Shown piece by piece: positions 23,087-34,392 of a DNA stretch of 64,000 bases. The notes beneath the pieces were generated by a model that saw nothing but the letters and a program-made list of their open reading frames with translations, had not been told where the DNA came from and made no database searches. Source of the stretch: Diospyros lotus (taxonomy: Eukaryota; Streptophyta; Magnoliopsida; Ericales; Ebenaceae); contig NC_068338.1 in the NCBI RefSeq assembly GCF_014633365.1, forward strand, positions 24,996,616-25,060,615, in the 5' to 3' direction. The position numbers were made by a program, and so were the translations under genes. Position 1 is the stretch's first letter; every line of letters begins with the position of its first letter.

Positions 23087-23294
23087 TGCTGGAATTATGC
23101 TAATCTAATCTTGATCCTAGAATATTCTAGGATCAGTGTTTTATGTAAATAATATGTAAATATAGAAAGTTAATAATGGTAGGTTGCTGTCATTTATTTC
23201 CTTCCTTCTTTGCTAATAATCCTCTCCTTAAAAGAGGATGTTGTACACATTCATTAGTATGAAATTAAGACATTTTCTGGTCTAATTTCTAAGT
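23087..23294 (+). repeat. 3' LTR of copia C
   Basis: 208 bp, four transitions from the 5' copy, followed by the duplication GTTGG (23295-23299). Confidence 0.92.
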
Positions 23295-23299
23295 GTTGG

Positions 23300-23469
23300 C
23301 CATGTTGCTCCCTCGTTTTTCGATGCCTCTCCCAACTTCTCTGCATTCCTTCTTGAGAGGCAGCTACATCCTCCCGTATGTTTTCTCTTATGGTCGCAAT
23401 ATACCCTCGGTTGTGGGTCATTGCCCTGTGTGTTTGCATCATCCCGAACCACAACGCCTCCATCCTCAA
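23300..23469 (-). pseudogene. Element B gag, N-terminal part
   Basis: On the minus strand this codes for the start of the B gag (MRMEALWFGMMQTH... to KTREQHGQ), a coiled-coil-like segment of the kind that opens Reina-type gags. Further in-frame Met codons and one stop lie just upstream, so the true start is uncertain. It continues across the C insertion at 6153. Confidence 0.65.
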
Positions 23470-24680
23470 TTCAATCTATTTCATCCTAATTCCCTCAATC
23501 ATCATTCAGTTCTCAATTCCGAATGCATCTTACTTCTTCGAATAATTCCCAATCTGGACCTAGCGATGTAAAACAAACAGTCGGAGTTGCTCTTTGGCTT
23601 GATCGCTAATTCTTATCGGAATTGTTGTAGATCAGCAATTGTCCGCCCCTATAACAGCTTCCAAAGACCACAAGTTGCTTCTAAAAATTATTGATTCCCT
23701 TCTCACCACTTCCGACCGCAGCTTCCTTCTTGCCTCAACTTCAATTCCGCAACCGAAGATTGAATTTGTTCGGCCTTCAAGTTCGCCTGCTCACAACTTC
23801 CAACTTCACTAGAATTCCATCACTAGAACCTCACAAAGTAGCCACCTAGATGCAGCTGATTGATTGCACCTTCAACAATTCTGAGTCTTGCAGTGAAGAG
23901 TTGCCAGAATCAAAGTGATTCTAGGATCACCCCACCCTCACCCAATCACTGACCTCTTCTTGGAATTCCCTTGAATTCTTGAATCGCCCAAGGCTCTGCT
24001 TCAGTCGTGCCTCAGCTTCACCTTTTAGATCTGATTCACTTTCGACCAACGTTTGCTTTGCTCAGCTTCTCCATTCAAATTCAAGTTCAGTTCCGCCTTG
24101 CAACTAGTCGCTTTCTACACCGATCAATGCGAATCAAATTCCCCAGCAGAGTCACCACCGAATCACCATCCACTGTTCTCGCTTCCAAAGCAACTTCCGC
24201 TGCATAACTCCTCTTCCTACATAATCTGAGTTTGTCGTTGAAAGCAATTGCAATTGCGGTCAGCTTCGATCTACTTCACTTCGATGCGTTAATCTCCATT
24301 TAAATTGCAGCTCAATCAATTGCCAGAAGTCGCTTACACTCTGGTCACTTCGATTCACTTCCATGCGTGTGGTGGTTTCTGATTCGCCTTTGCTCACCTC
24401 AATCAAAACTCGAAGCAGTCTCTTGAGAAGCGATTCTCTTTGTTGATTTACTAAATTAACTTCACAGAATTGCTACTCCGATACGCCTCAATATTAGCCA
24501 AGAATTTTGTTGTTCTGCTTCGCTAGATCAGCTAATAGAAAGTGTCGGAATCACATTTGAAAATCACCTAGTTTGCTTCTGCTTTAAAAGTCGAACTAGA
24601 ATGGCTAGAATTCAATGCTGATAATTGTCGGAATTACTCAACAGAGAAAATCGCCGAGGAACGGTAGCTTTGATATCAAA
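23470..24680 (-). other. Element B leader and primer binding site
   Basis: About 1.2 kb between the 5' LTR and gag of B (minus sense), without coding potential that I can support. The primer site (minus: TTTGATATCAAAGCTACC, 24663-24680) abuts the LTR and departs from the consensus TGGTATCAGAGC at a few positions. Element P has an equally long leader. Confidence 0.6.
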
Positions 24681-25020
24681 TGTTACGACCCTAGGGTTTT
24701 GCTAGGGTTTAGATGAAAAATTGAGAAGAATTCAAGAGAGAACGAGAGAGGAATTGGAGGGAGACAATAAGAATAGAAGTGGAACAGAGAGGAAGGGACA
24801 ACAAGTGTTGGAGAAGATTTACAGAGAAAGAGAAAGAGAGAGAACGGAGGGAAAGTGGAATTCAATTATCATTCATAAGCATGCCATTCTCTAACTACTC
24901 AAGCCTATTTATAGGCTTACAATTGGATATACTAGCAGCTATAACAGAAATATAATCAAAATAAGAAACCTATAATTCGTATGACTATTATATCCCTGGG
25001 GATTCCTTGGGGTCGTGACA
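24681..25020 (-). repeat. LTR of element B (5' LTR in element sense)
   Basis: About 340 bp, TGTTACGACCC...GTCGTGACA on the plus strand, followed by the duplication AGCTG (25021-25025). The minus-strand TATA box lies at about 24903-24914. Confidence 0.9.
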
Positions 25021-26560
25021 AGCTGTTCTAATCCAGATGGGAGGCCTAAAAAACATGGCAACCAAGAACTAGGCGTATCTATCTAGCAAGGGACAAGAAG
25101 AAGAAGCACCAACTGATAAGACATAACCCCTCTTAGGTTCTAATCTTACTCAGTTGAACTCTGATGAAATTAACAAACTCAAGTCTTTTCTAAAAACGCT
25201 TCAAGATGGGGCTTGCTCACTCGCTCATCAAGGTAATCCAAGTAGTTGTTTACACTTTGCATCCTTTTCTACCTCAAAAACTGATAAAAAGGATATTTGG
25301 ATCCTAGATTCAGGAGCAACCGACCAAATAACCCCTAATGCCCATGTTTTTGACACCTATCAACCTCTTGCAACCTCTAAATAAATTACAATAGCCAATG
25401 GAATCTTAGTTCCAATCACCGGACAGGGCAAGGTCACTCTTAGCCCTAATTTTCCTATTAAAAGGGCACTTCATGTACCAAATTTGTCAGCCAATCTTGT
25501 GTTTATTCATCGACTAACCAAAGATTTGAATTGTCATGCTATTTTCTCCCCTCATTTGTGTGAGTTTCAGGTCATGACAACAGGGAAGATGATTGGTGCT
25601 GCTAGAGAACACAATGGGTTGTACTACCTAATGAGGGAAGGGAATTAGCCTAAAAGAGATCAGTTGCTTGCTCATCTTAGGTCACCTCAGGTCATAAGGA
25701 AATCTGGCTGCAGCACTATCCATTAGGTCATTCTCCTTTCACTCTTTTAAAAAATATGTTTCCTACATTATTTGGTACTCTAGATCAAAGTCAATTTCAA
25801 TGTGATGTATGTGTTATATCTAAACATCATCGAGTGTCCTACCCAATCACTAATAAAATTTCAACTAAACTGTTTGCTTTAATTCACTTAGATGTGTGGA
25901 GACCTTCTAAAATTCCTAACTGTTCTGGGGCTCGCTAGTTTATATCATTCATTAATGATTGTACTCGAATGACTTGGATTTTCTTGTTGAAAGATAAAGC
26001 TGCAATGAGTACTCTCCTTCCAAATTTTTGAAAAATGATTGCAACTCAATTTGGATCACCTATCAAGAAATTGAGGACTGATAATGGAAGAGACTATTTT
26101 AATCACCACTTGCATCAGTTTTTTCAACAAGAAGGGATTGTCCATAATCTTCTTGTATAGATACTACACAACAAAATAGAGTAGCTGAAAGGAAGATGAG
26201 ACATCTCCTATATGTGGCTAGATCCCTCCTTCATCACCATAGTGTTCCTAAGACTTTCGGGGGGGAAGTTGTCCTTACAATAGCTTATCTAATTAACCGA
26301 GTTCCAACAAAGTTGCTACAACATTAGAGTCCATTTCAATGTCTATCTGCTCATTTTCCAGACCTATTTTTGCATACTTCACTTCCTCTACGAGTGTTTG
26401 GCTACGTTTCCTTTGTCCACATACCTAAGCATCACTGGGATAAGCTTGATCCTAGAGCTATTAGGTGTGTTTTCCTAGGATACTCTCCCACTCAAAAAGG
26501 GTACAAATGTTACCACCCCCTCACTAGAAAGTTGTGTCTAAAGACGTAACCTTTGTGGAA
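25021..26560 (+). pseudogene. Copia A protease and integrase (right piece of A)
   Basis: Coding resumes after B. The protease shows the normal DSGATDQIT (about 25308), then the GAG-pre-integrase block around HYPLGHSPFTLL and the zinc site CDVCVISKHHR. The integrase core follows, with catalytic positions in IHLDVWRPSKI, LRTDNGRDYF and AERKMRHLLY. At least eight stops and several frameshifts are spread through it, far more than in E or I. It ends around GYKCY / KDVTFVESTLFF (about 26505-26580). Confidence 0.83.
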
Positions 26561-28627
26561 TCTACTCTATTTTTTGGTTCATCCCAAGCTGGTCACCACG
26601 GGGAGTCTCTAGTTCATGGTGACCAAAGAAATGACAGTGATCTCTTCTTTCCTAACTTAAGAGCATCCCCTCTTGTCTGTTCAAGTACTGATCAATAGCC
26701 TTCTTCTACCCCATCTCCTCAGCCTCTTATCTACTCTTCAAAAAGCAGCCATGACCAAGATCATGATCAAGTTGCACCTGAGCAAGAGCAAGTAGCCTCG
26801 CAAGAGCTACTATCTCCAGAAAGGTATAAGGGATCTCCTTATGTATTCAAACGTAGGCAGCCCCAGCATGCACCAACATCAGTCCCTAGTCAAGGTAAGG
26901 ACTTCATATAGCCTTCACCCTTAATTCAAATTGACGCTATTCATGATGATTTAGACCTTCCTGTTGCTGTTCGAAAGGGGGTTAGAAGCTATACCTAGCA
27001 TCCTTTAGCCAATTTTTTGTCTTGCCAACGTCTTTCCCAAAAACACAAGGGCTTCCTAGCATCTTTGGACTCCATTGAGATTCCTAAATTAATTGATGAG
27101 GCTCTAAAGGATCAGAACTGGAGGCAAGCTATGCTGGAGGAAATGAGAGCACTAAAGAAGAATCATACATGGGACTTTGTGTCCAGACCAAAGGGAGTTA
27201 CACCGGTTGGCTGCAAGTCGATTTTCAATGTAAAATACAAGCCTAATGGGACTCTAAAAAGGTATAAAGCCAAGTCAGTAGCCAAGGGCTACACTTAATC
27301 ATATGGTATAGATTACCTTGAAACATTTTCCCCGATGGCAAAGATGACTACTGTGATAATTCTCCTATCTCTAGCAACCTATTTTGGATAGAACTTACAG
27401 CAGCTGGATGTAAAGAATGCATTCCTACATGGAGACTTGGAGGAAGAAGTCTTTATGGAATTACCTCCCAGGTTTCAAGAGGGAGATGCAGGGAAAGTTT
27501 GAAGGCTCAAGAAGGCTCTCTATGGGCTTAAGCAATCCCCAAGAGCCTGGTTTGACAGGTTCTCTAAGGCCATGATAGCTATGGGGTATAGCCAAAGTAG
27601 GGGTGATCACACCCTCTTTATAAAGCACTCAAGGGAAGAGAAGATCACTGCACTATTGGTGTATGTAGATGACATAATTGTCACTGAGAATGATGAAGAA
27701 GAGCAGAAGAATCTCAAAGGTAAGTTAACTAGGGAGTTTGAGATTAAAGACCTTAGTATTCTTAAATATTTTTTGGGAATTGAAGTTGCCTATTATAAGA
27801 CTGGAATATTTCTCTCTCAACGAAAATATGTATTGGATTTATTGGCTGAAATGAGATTATCAAGTGGTAAAGGGTCAAATGTTCCAGTAGAGCAAGAGCC
27901 TAACAGCAAACTATGGATCAATCCTAACTGTCAATCGGTTGACAAGGGGAGATACTAACGATTAGTGAGACGTTTAATATATCTCTCCCACACTAGGCTT
28001 GATATTGCCTTTGTTGTCAGTCTAATAAGTCAATTTATGCACAACCCAACCGAGGAGCATATGCGGGCAATAAGGAAAACTTTGAGCTATCTAAAAGTTA
28101 CTCCAAGTAAGGGAATCTTGTTCAAGTCAGGAGGTGAATTGGACATTAAGGAATTTACAGATTCTGACTATGTTGGATCCCTTACTAATAGAAGATCAAC
28201 AAGTGGGTATTGTGTGTTGCTAGGTGGAAATCTTGTGTCTTGGAGGAATAAGAAACAAAGTGTTGTGGCAAAATCAAGTGCAGAGGCAAAGTTTAAAGCA
28301 ATGGCTCTTGGTGTGAGCTATTGTGGCTAAGGATCATCCTAGATGATTTGAGGATCAAGGTTCAAGGCTCAATTAGGCTATTTTGTAACAACCAATCAAC
28401 CATCAACATTGCCCACAATCCTGTCCAGCATGATAGGACAAAACATATAGAAATAGACCGGCAATTCATTAAAGAGAAGTTAGATGCAAATCTAATCCAT
28501 ATACCTTATGTTCCATCTAAGGAATAAGTGGCAAATGTGTTAACCAAAGGGCTGATAGTTAAGAGGTTTGAGGATCTAATATGCAAGCTGGGAATGATAG
28601 ACATACATTCTCCAGCTTGAGGGGGAG
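26561..28627 (+). pseudogene. Copia A reverse transcriptase, RNase H, terminal stem and polypurine tract
   Basis: The linker is rich in P/S/Q to about 26930. The reverse transcriptase starts LPVAVRKGVRS and has [31 protein letters not shown] and the catalytic VYVDDIIVT (about 27658-27685). RNase H follows (EFTDSDYVGSLTNRRSTSGYC; KSSAEAKFKAMALG; ADVLTKG-like VANVLTKG). Stops are at about 26996, 27297, 27390, 27500 and 27958. The stem arms CAAGCTGG (28584-28591) and CCAGCTTG (28612-28619) precede the tract TTGAGGGGGAG. The RT closely resembles that of element N. Confidence 0.87.
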
Positions 28628-28885
28628 TGTTAGTTCCCGTCAATCTTTGAAAGAAGTGTAGGCGTGAGTTGTGCTTGTAAATGGGTTTGTATTTAGGAGT
28701 TTCCAAATCTGTTTTAGGATACTTGCCTAAATCAGATTTAGGAAACTTCCCTAAAAGCAACACATATACCTTTCCTTTCTTGTGTGATATAGGTTTCCTA
28801 TGTTGTATCCTTTTCTCCTCTATAAGAGGACTAATCGTGTACACATTTGATAAGAATGAAATTATTATGCTTTCAGTTTCTTACA
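28628..28885 (+). repeat. 3' LTR of copia A
   Basis: About 258 bp, TGTTAGTTCCC...TTCTTACA, directly after the polypurine tract. The partner LTR is outside the window to the left, so neither the exact right border nor the duplication (expected to begin GATTT) can be checked. Confidence 0.8.
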
Positions 28886-29034
28886 GATTTATAGATAATA
28901 TATACACATACACATAAATCGAACAATTTAAGTATATAAATATACAAGTAGTTAGGCGCTATGTGTATATTTATATACATGTTCTTAAAACTATCCCATG
29001 CAGCCTATGTACAAGTAACAACCCATACTTGTAT
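28886..29034. other. AT-rich spacer
   Basis: AT-rich sequence with TATA/CACA runs between the end of copia A and LTR M. I see no feature in it. Confidence 0.6.
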
Positions 29035-29195
29035 TGTAACACTCAAAAAATTCTTAGAATTTTAGGAGAATTTTTTTTTTGTGGAAATTAATTTTAAGAA
29101 AATTGGTGATTCGGTTATTGCTCTAATTTTTGAAGAGTTAATTCTTGAGTGAATGTCATTAAAATTAGTTAAGACGACTTAATTGATAATTGAGA
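29035..29195 (+). repeat. LTR M, left piece (gypsy-type LTR start)
   Basis: TGTAACACTC followed by AT-rich sequence resembles the start of long Tekay-type gypsy LTRs (compare the minus-strand start of D, TGTAATACCC). It is interrupted at 29195 by copia G; the near-duplication is TGAGA (29191-29195) versus CGAGA (51925-51929). The continuation is at 51930. Confidence 0.6.
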
Positions 29196-29485
29196 TGTAG
29201 AAGAGAAATAGTTCTGTTTATTTTACAGTTGCTGTAAATTCTTGTTATGCTATGGATAGGATACTGTTAGGTTGTTTTAATTCTGTTGTTGCAGTTAGTT
29301 TGTTGTAACTTGCTGCAACTTGCAAATTGTTTGTTAACAAGGATTAGCTGAATATAAATACTCAACTAATCGGCTAATCCTTATTTCTATTATTGAGAAA
29401 GATATTATCATTCAGGAAATTTCTCTCCTTTTTTCATGCTCTCTAAATTTTCTTCCTTCGTTATCACCTTGAAGCTCTCGCTTCA
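29196..29485 (+). repeat. 5' LTR of copia G
   Basis: 290 bp with a TATA box (TATAAATAC, about 29353). Colinear with 51629-51924. Confidence 0.9.
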
Positions 29486-29498
29486 TGGTATCAGAGCC
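29486..29498 (+). promoter_or_regulatory. Primer binding site of copia G
   Basis: TGGTATCAGAGCC, a full match to the plant initiator Met-tRNA primer site, directly after the LTR. Confidence 0.9.
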
Positions 29499-29512
29499 AT
29501 AGATTAACGTCA

Positions 29513-30167
29513 ATGGCAGATCAAGAACAATGCAGTTCTTCATCTTTGCATCAATACTCCTATTCTTTATCATCAACATCGCAGTCAGATTTTTCTGCGG
29601 TTGCAAAAGCTTTCAATTTCATTCCTATCAAACTAGACAACAACAGTTACCACTTCTGAAAGGCACAGGTCTTAGCAACTATCAGAGCCTTCGATCTGAT
29701 GCCGTTCATTAACAAATCCACACCGTTGGTGAAATACATGTCAAATCCGATTTCTACTGATTCGAATGCACAGGCTGTAAATCCTGATTATCTCACCTGG
29801 ATTAGGTCAGATCAACTTCTTTTTGGTTGGCTATTTTCTACAATTGATAAGAAAGTTCTTGCACAGGTGATTCACTATGAATTATCTATTGAGGTATGGT
29901 TTGTCCTTAAGAATTTATACTCTCAACAAACTGTTGCTAAGTCTTCCCAACTAAAACAACAGTTAAGATCGGTGAAAAAGGATTTTCTCTCGGTCAATGA
30001 ATATATTCTGAAAATCAAAACCATAGGACATGCTCTAGCAGGTATTGGTGAACCTCTTAGTGATAAAGATTTACTGCTAGCCATTCTAAATGATCTAGAC
30101 AGTGATTATGAAACAATTGTAAGCCTTATCACATATCAAATGGATGATATCAACCTAGAAAAGGTTC
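29513..30167 (+). pseudogene. Copia G gag, N-terminal part
   Basis: The ATG at 29513 (MADQEQCSSSSLHQYSYS) opens the gag. A TGG-to-TGA type stop follows NNSYHF (about residue 49), and the frame then stays open through the capsid block LTWIRSDQLLFGWLFSTI and FLSVNEYILKIKTIGHAL. Coding is cut at 30167 by copia H with the duplication GGTTC (30163-30167, 47835-47839). The frame continues in register at 47840. Confidence 0.85.
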
Positions 30168-30309
30168 TGTTGGAAGGAGAAAAGGAAGAATGAAGGGCAT
30201 GACAGTGCAGATCAAGATAACGACAAAAAGGATAAGAAAGAATGAGGATAAATCAGTCTTTGATTATCTAGATTCTTGCTAATCTAAATATGTAAATGAG
30301 GTAGCTAAA

Positions 30310-30682
30310 TGTCAGCTCCCGGGGACCTGACTTGGAATTCCTTCGTCCAGTGGACTGTTCGAAGAAGAAAGAATGAAGATAGGGAGAGAAATTAGGGAGG
30401 AAGAGAGAACAGAGAGAGAGAGAGAATGAAGGAGAGAATGTCAGAATTTTGTAGAATATTTCATACCCCTCCGTGGCAAGGATCAGCCGAATATATAGCT
30501 GGATTCCTTGCCCATGTGCGGCTAACCGCTTACAGCTAGGGAATGTACAACCCGCCTAAGCAGCAACAAACTTGTACCCCCCTTACAGCATACTCTACCG
30601 CCTATACTACTAATAGCTATTTCTCCCTTCCTATTACATTTAATTACTCTATCTCCCCCTCCTTGCTATGTGGATCATGACA
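30310..30682 (-). repeat. LTR of I, left (3' in element sense)
   Basis: 373 bp, followed inward by the purine tract and a palindrome at 30703-30720 (arms TTTCTTG and CAAGAAA, loop AGGA in element sense). Confidence 0.92.
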
Positions 30683-30702
30683 ATTACCCCTCTCTTCAAA
30701 AT

Positions 30703-30720
30703 TTTCTTGTCCTCAAGAAA
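30703..30720 (-). other. Perfect palindrome beside the polypurine tract of I
   Basis: Seven-base arms, 30703-30709 and 30714-30720, loop AGGA in element sense, 20 bp from the 3' LTR. It overlaps the extreme 3' end of the pol reading frame. Confidence 0.85.
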
Positions 30721-32677
30721 TGTGGAGGAGGCTGGCTACTCTTGGAAATTGGCAAAGCATGTTCGGAAGATATTCCCATGTGTTGCTATCCGAGTGGAGA
30801 TGAGACCACTTGATGAGTACTTGAGGAATAGGGGCCCCGTGCTTGTAGATCACCCTCCTATCTAGCACTGCTACTGGTTCTTTAATGCTGTCATTGGCAC
30901 TAGGAAGGTCGGGTAGGGTAGGACTTGTTGGTTGAGTCCCTACCGATATTTTAAGGAGTGCCACATGGAATACCGGTTGGATGTTGGAGCCGTATGGTAG
31001 TTGCAATTGGTATGCTACATTTCCCACCTTTGCAGTGATGGGAAATGGGCCGTAGTATCTTGGATTCAACTTGGAGCTGGGGTTTTGCAATAATGCCCTT
31101 AGGTGACCTGGTTTAAGCTTCAAATACACCCATTCTCCCACCTGAAATTCTCTTTCACTCCTCCTCTTATCTGCAAATTGCTTCATCCGGTTCTGAGAAG
31201 TAGCTAATTCCTTTTTTAGCACCTGTAAAGCTTGCTGCCTTTGCTGGAGATAAACATCCAAAGCTGCCATTGTGGAAGAGTCTCCCAAGGATGGTAGTAG
31301 AGGTGGTTTATAGCCATAGAGTGCTTCAAAAGGAGACCTTTTTATAGAACTGTGGTGGCTAGAGTTGTACCACCATTGGGCCATGGGAAGCCACTTGTGC
31401 CAAGTTCTTGGCTGTAGGAAGCAAGAACACCTTAGATACATCTCCAAACATTGATTCACCCTTTCGGTTTGGCCATCGGATTCAGGGTGGTAAGCAGTTG
31501 ACATATGTAGCTTCACTCCCAACAGCCCCATTAGCTCCTTCCACAACAAACCCGTGAAGATCTTGTCGCGATCAGATACTATGGCCTTTGGTGCACCATG
31601 TAGTTTGATTACCTGGTCCAAGAACACCTTTGCTACCTCTTGGGCAGTGTAGGGGTGAACTAGCCCGCTGAAATGGCCATATTTGGTGAACCGGTCTACT
31701 ATCACCATGATGCAGTCTTTCCCTTTAGATTTGGGGAGCCCTTCAACAAAATCCATTGAGATACTCTCCCATGGCCCCTCAGGTATATTCAAAGGCTGCA
31801 GCATCCTTGGTTTGGCTATATTCTCGAATTTGCATCTTCTGCAAGTATCACAGCTTAGTACAAAATCCTTGACATACCTCTTCATCCCTGCCCACTGGAA
31901 TAGTTGTTTGACCTTATGATAGGTGTTTTCAATTCCCGAGTGTCCCCCTATGGGGGAGGCATGTAATGCCTCTATTATTTTCTTTCTTAACTCCTCATCC
32001 TCTCCTATCACCAGTTTCCCTTGGTACCTAATTACTCCATTGCTCAAAGTGTAACCTGGTCTTGAGTTTGGACTTACTACCAGCTGCTGAAGAAGTTCCT
32101 TGGTTCTTCCAGCGTTTTTGTAACTGTCAGCTACCTCTTTGCACCAGTCAGGAACGAGGGTGGTGATTGCAGCTAGACTTCCTTCCTCAAAGCACCTAGA
32201 TAGCGCATCTGCTGCTAGGTTTTCCTTCCCCTTCCTATATTGGATAACATAATCCAATCCCATTAGCTTTGTCATCCCCTTCCTTTGCAGCTGGGTGTGC
32301 AGCTTTTGTTGTAGCAAAAAATTCAGACTTTCATGGTCTGTTTTAATCACAAACCTCCCTCCCTCTAGGTAATGCCGCCATTTCTCCACTGTCATTAATA
32401 CTGCCAGTAGCTCCTTCTCGTAGATACTTAGCCCAAGATGCCTAGGAGCTAGAGCTTGGCTCAAGAATGCTATCGGCCTTCCTTCCTGAACCAGCATTGC
32501 CCCAATTCCCTTAGTGCTTGCATCCGTTTCTAGAACAAATGTCTTGCTAAAATCTGGCAGGCCTAAAGTGGGTACCTGACTCATAGCTTGCTTAAGATTT
32601 CTAAAAGCTTCTTCTGCCTTGGAATCCCACTGAAATCCATCCTTTTTCAGCAGATTGGTGAGCAGCCGGCTGATCAC
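30713..32677 (-). pseudogene. Element I RNase H, integrase and chromodomain (654-codon open stretch)
   Basis: One uninterrupted frame. RNase H acidic positions are in LETDAS (D52), KTDHESL (D114) and AADALSR (D157). The integrase zinc site has H239/H246 and C276/C279. The catalytic triad is D309 (ISMDFVEG), D369 (IVSDRDKIF) and E405 (DGQTERVNQ), all intact. The C-terminal module YYGPFPITAKVGNVAYQL is followed by a chromodomain-like tail (VLIKWSHLHSDSNTWEYL, about residues 620-640). Only the upstream frameshift near 32700, in the RT thumb, disconnects it from the rest of pol; a CGA-to-TGA type stop also lies there. Confidence 0.92.
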
Positions 32678-32712
32678 ACCGTAGTCCTTTACAAACCGTC
32701 AATAGTAGCCGA

Positions 32713-34338
32713 TTAAACCCAAAAATCCCTCAGCCCCTTGACATTCTGAGGCCTGGGCCAAGCAACCATGGCTGCCACCTTGCTAGGGTCAGTACTCACA
32801 CCTGTTTTTGATATAATATGCCCAAGATATTCCACTTGCTTTTGTGCAAAGGCACACTTCGACTCTTTAACATACAATTTATTGAATCTAAGGACCTCAA
32901 GGGTAGTTTTAAGGTGGGTTAAGTGTTGGGCAAAAGTGGGGTTGTAGATCAAAATGTCATCAAATAAAACCAATATGAATTTGCGTAAATACGATTCAAA
33001 AATCTGATTCATTAAGGCTTGGAAAGTTGCGGGAGCATTGGTGAGGCCAAATGGCATTACTATGAATTCATAATGCCCTTGGTGGGTTTTGAAAGCTGTT
33101 TTAGGGATGTTTTCCGGTCTCATTCTAATTTGATGATAGCCGGATCTTAAGTCGAGTTTGGTGAAAACAGAAGCATCTTTTAATTCATCAAGCAGATCTT
33201 CCACAATAGGTATGGGAAACTTGTCCTTGATAGTCATGGCGTTGAGTTGGCGGTAATCGATACAAAACCGCCATGAACCATCATTCTTTTTGACAAGTAA
33301 TACAAGAGATGCGAATGGGCTATGGCTGGGTTGTGTGATGGATCTTTGTAACATATCCTTGATGAGTTTTTCTATTTCAATCTTTTGTCTAGGTGGGTAG
33401 CGGTAAGACCTTAGGTTAACAGGCTCAGCATTTGGATTTAAGTTAATGGTGCGGTCAAGTGATCTTTTGGGTGGCAAAGTAGTTGGCTCAGAGAAAAGGT
33501 CCCTAAATTCAATTAAGAGCATGTTAAGAGAGTCGAGTTCTTGTACCTTCCAGGGCTCATGCGAGCTGCTGTTCACAGCCATTGTCAACTCCCCTTCTTG
33601 CACTCCTTGTTCTTGTGTGACTTCTATGGCATGTATAGAGAAAAGCTGGGCCACCTGGGAAAGTTTGTTTTTAAACATCCTTTGCAGCCTCTTCCCGAAA
33701 ATCATCTTACACACCCCTGACTCTTGACTGCTTGTTAGGGTCTTTTTCTTCCCATCCTTCTCAAAAGTTACCTCCATTTTATTGAAATCGAAACTAATAG
33801 GGCTGACCCCCTTCATCCAATCTACACCAAGCACCACATCACAACCCCCCAGCTTCAATAGCCTCAAGTCTGCCAGAAATTCTTCACCGTTCATTTCCCA
33901 GCAAAACCCCACACAGGAGTACTGACTCACAACGTTATTTCCATTACCTACTGTTACTAAAAGAGGGGCCGAACTGGAGATCTCACACTCTAACTTTCGG
34001 GCCATAGTTTCATCCAAGAAGCTGTGGGTGCTCCCACTGTCTATAAGTACCATGACCTGAGCATCGTGGGCTATTCCCTCCACCTTAATTATCTTACTGC
34101 TGATTGACCCCTTAAGGGCGTGTAGAGAAATCTCCCCTTTGTCTTCTTCATCCGCTTCTGGAATCCCTTCTACCCCTTCTTCTTCATCCTCCTCTGCTTC
34201 TAATATTAACAGCTGCCTTTTACACTTATGCCCAAAAAAATATTTATCTCTGCATTTGTAACAGAGTCCCGCCTGGCACCTTTGCTCCATCAATCGTCCC
34301 CCATTAGCAGGATTTGGAACCGCTGAAGGCAAAGCCAA
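32713..34338 (-). pseudogene. Element I zinc knuckle, protease and reverse transcriptase
   Basis: Open for about 540 codons. A knuckle (CYKCRDKYFFGHKC) is followed by an acidic spacer and the protease with intact DSGSTHSF (about 34020-34045). The reverse transcriptase follows, with SPFASLVLLVKKNDGSWRF, FTKLDLRSGYHQIRM and the catalytic LVLFDDILIY (about 32938-32967). It ends at GLRDFWV through a 1-bp frameshift near 32720. A stop near 34390 separates it from gag. Confidence 0.92.
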
Positions 34339-34392
34339 GACCCCTTTGCCTCCTTGTCCCAGATCCCTTCCAGTGGCTCTGTTTCCCGCCTG

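Larger units (their letters stand above)
6154..23294 (+). mobile_element. Element C: complete Ty1/copia retrotransposon, host of D
   Basis: Two 208-bp LTRs (6154-6361, 23087-23294) start TGCTGG and are flanked by the 5-bp duplication GTTGG. The primer site TGGTATCAGAG begins at 6362 and the polypurine tract TTGAGGGGGAG ends at 23086. Order is gag, protease, integrase, then (after the D insertion at 9127-20927) reverse transcriptase and RNase H, which is the Ty1/copia order. I count only 4 differences, all transitions, between the LTRs, yet the coding region has many stops. The element itself is about 5.3 kb without its inserts. Confidence 0.92.
141..25020 (-). mobile_element. Element B: gag-only gypsy-type LTR retrotransposon (TR-GAG/LARD-like), host of hAT and C
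   Basis: The two LTRs (141-489 and 24681-25020) start TGTTACGACCC and end GTGACA on the plus strand, and are flanked by the 5-bp duplication AGCTG. Orientation is minus: the sequence inside the right LTR reads, on the minus strand, TTTGATATCAAAGCTACC, a degenerate Met-tRNA primer site. Inside the left LTR the minus strand is a polypurine tract (GAAGGGGAGGGGAT). After removing the hAT (1121-5323) and copia C (6154-23294), B has about 3.5 kb of internal sequence. That holds a long leader, a Ty3/gypsy gag resembling that of element I, and a short 3' region, with no protease, reverse transcriptase or integrase. It was probably mobilised in trans. The pol could have been lost in the lineage or in this copy. 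Confidence 0.85.
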
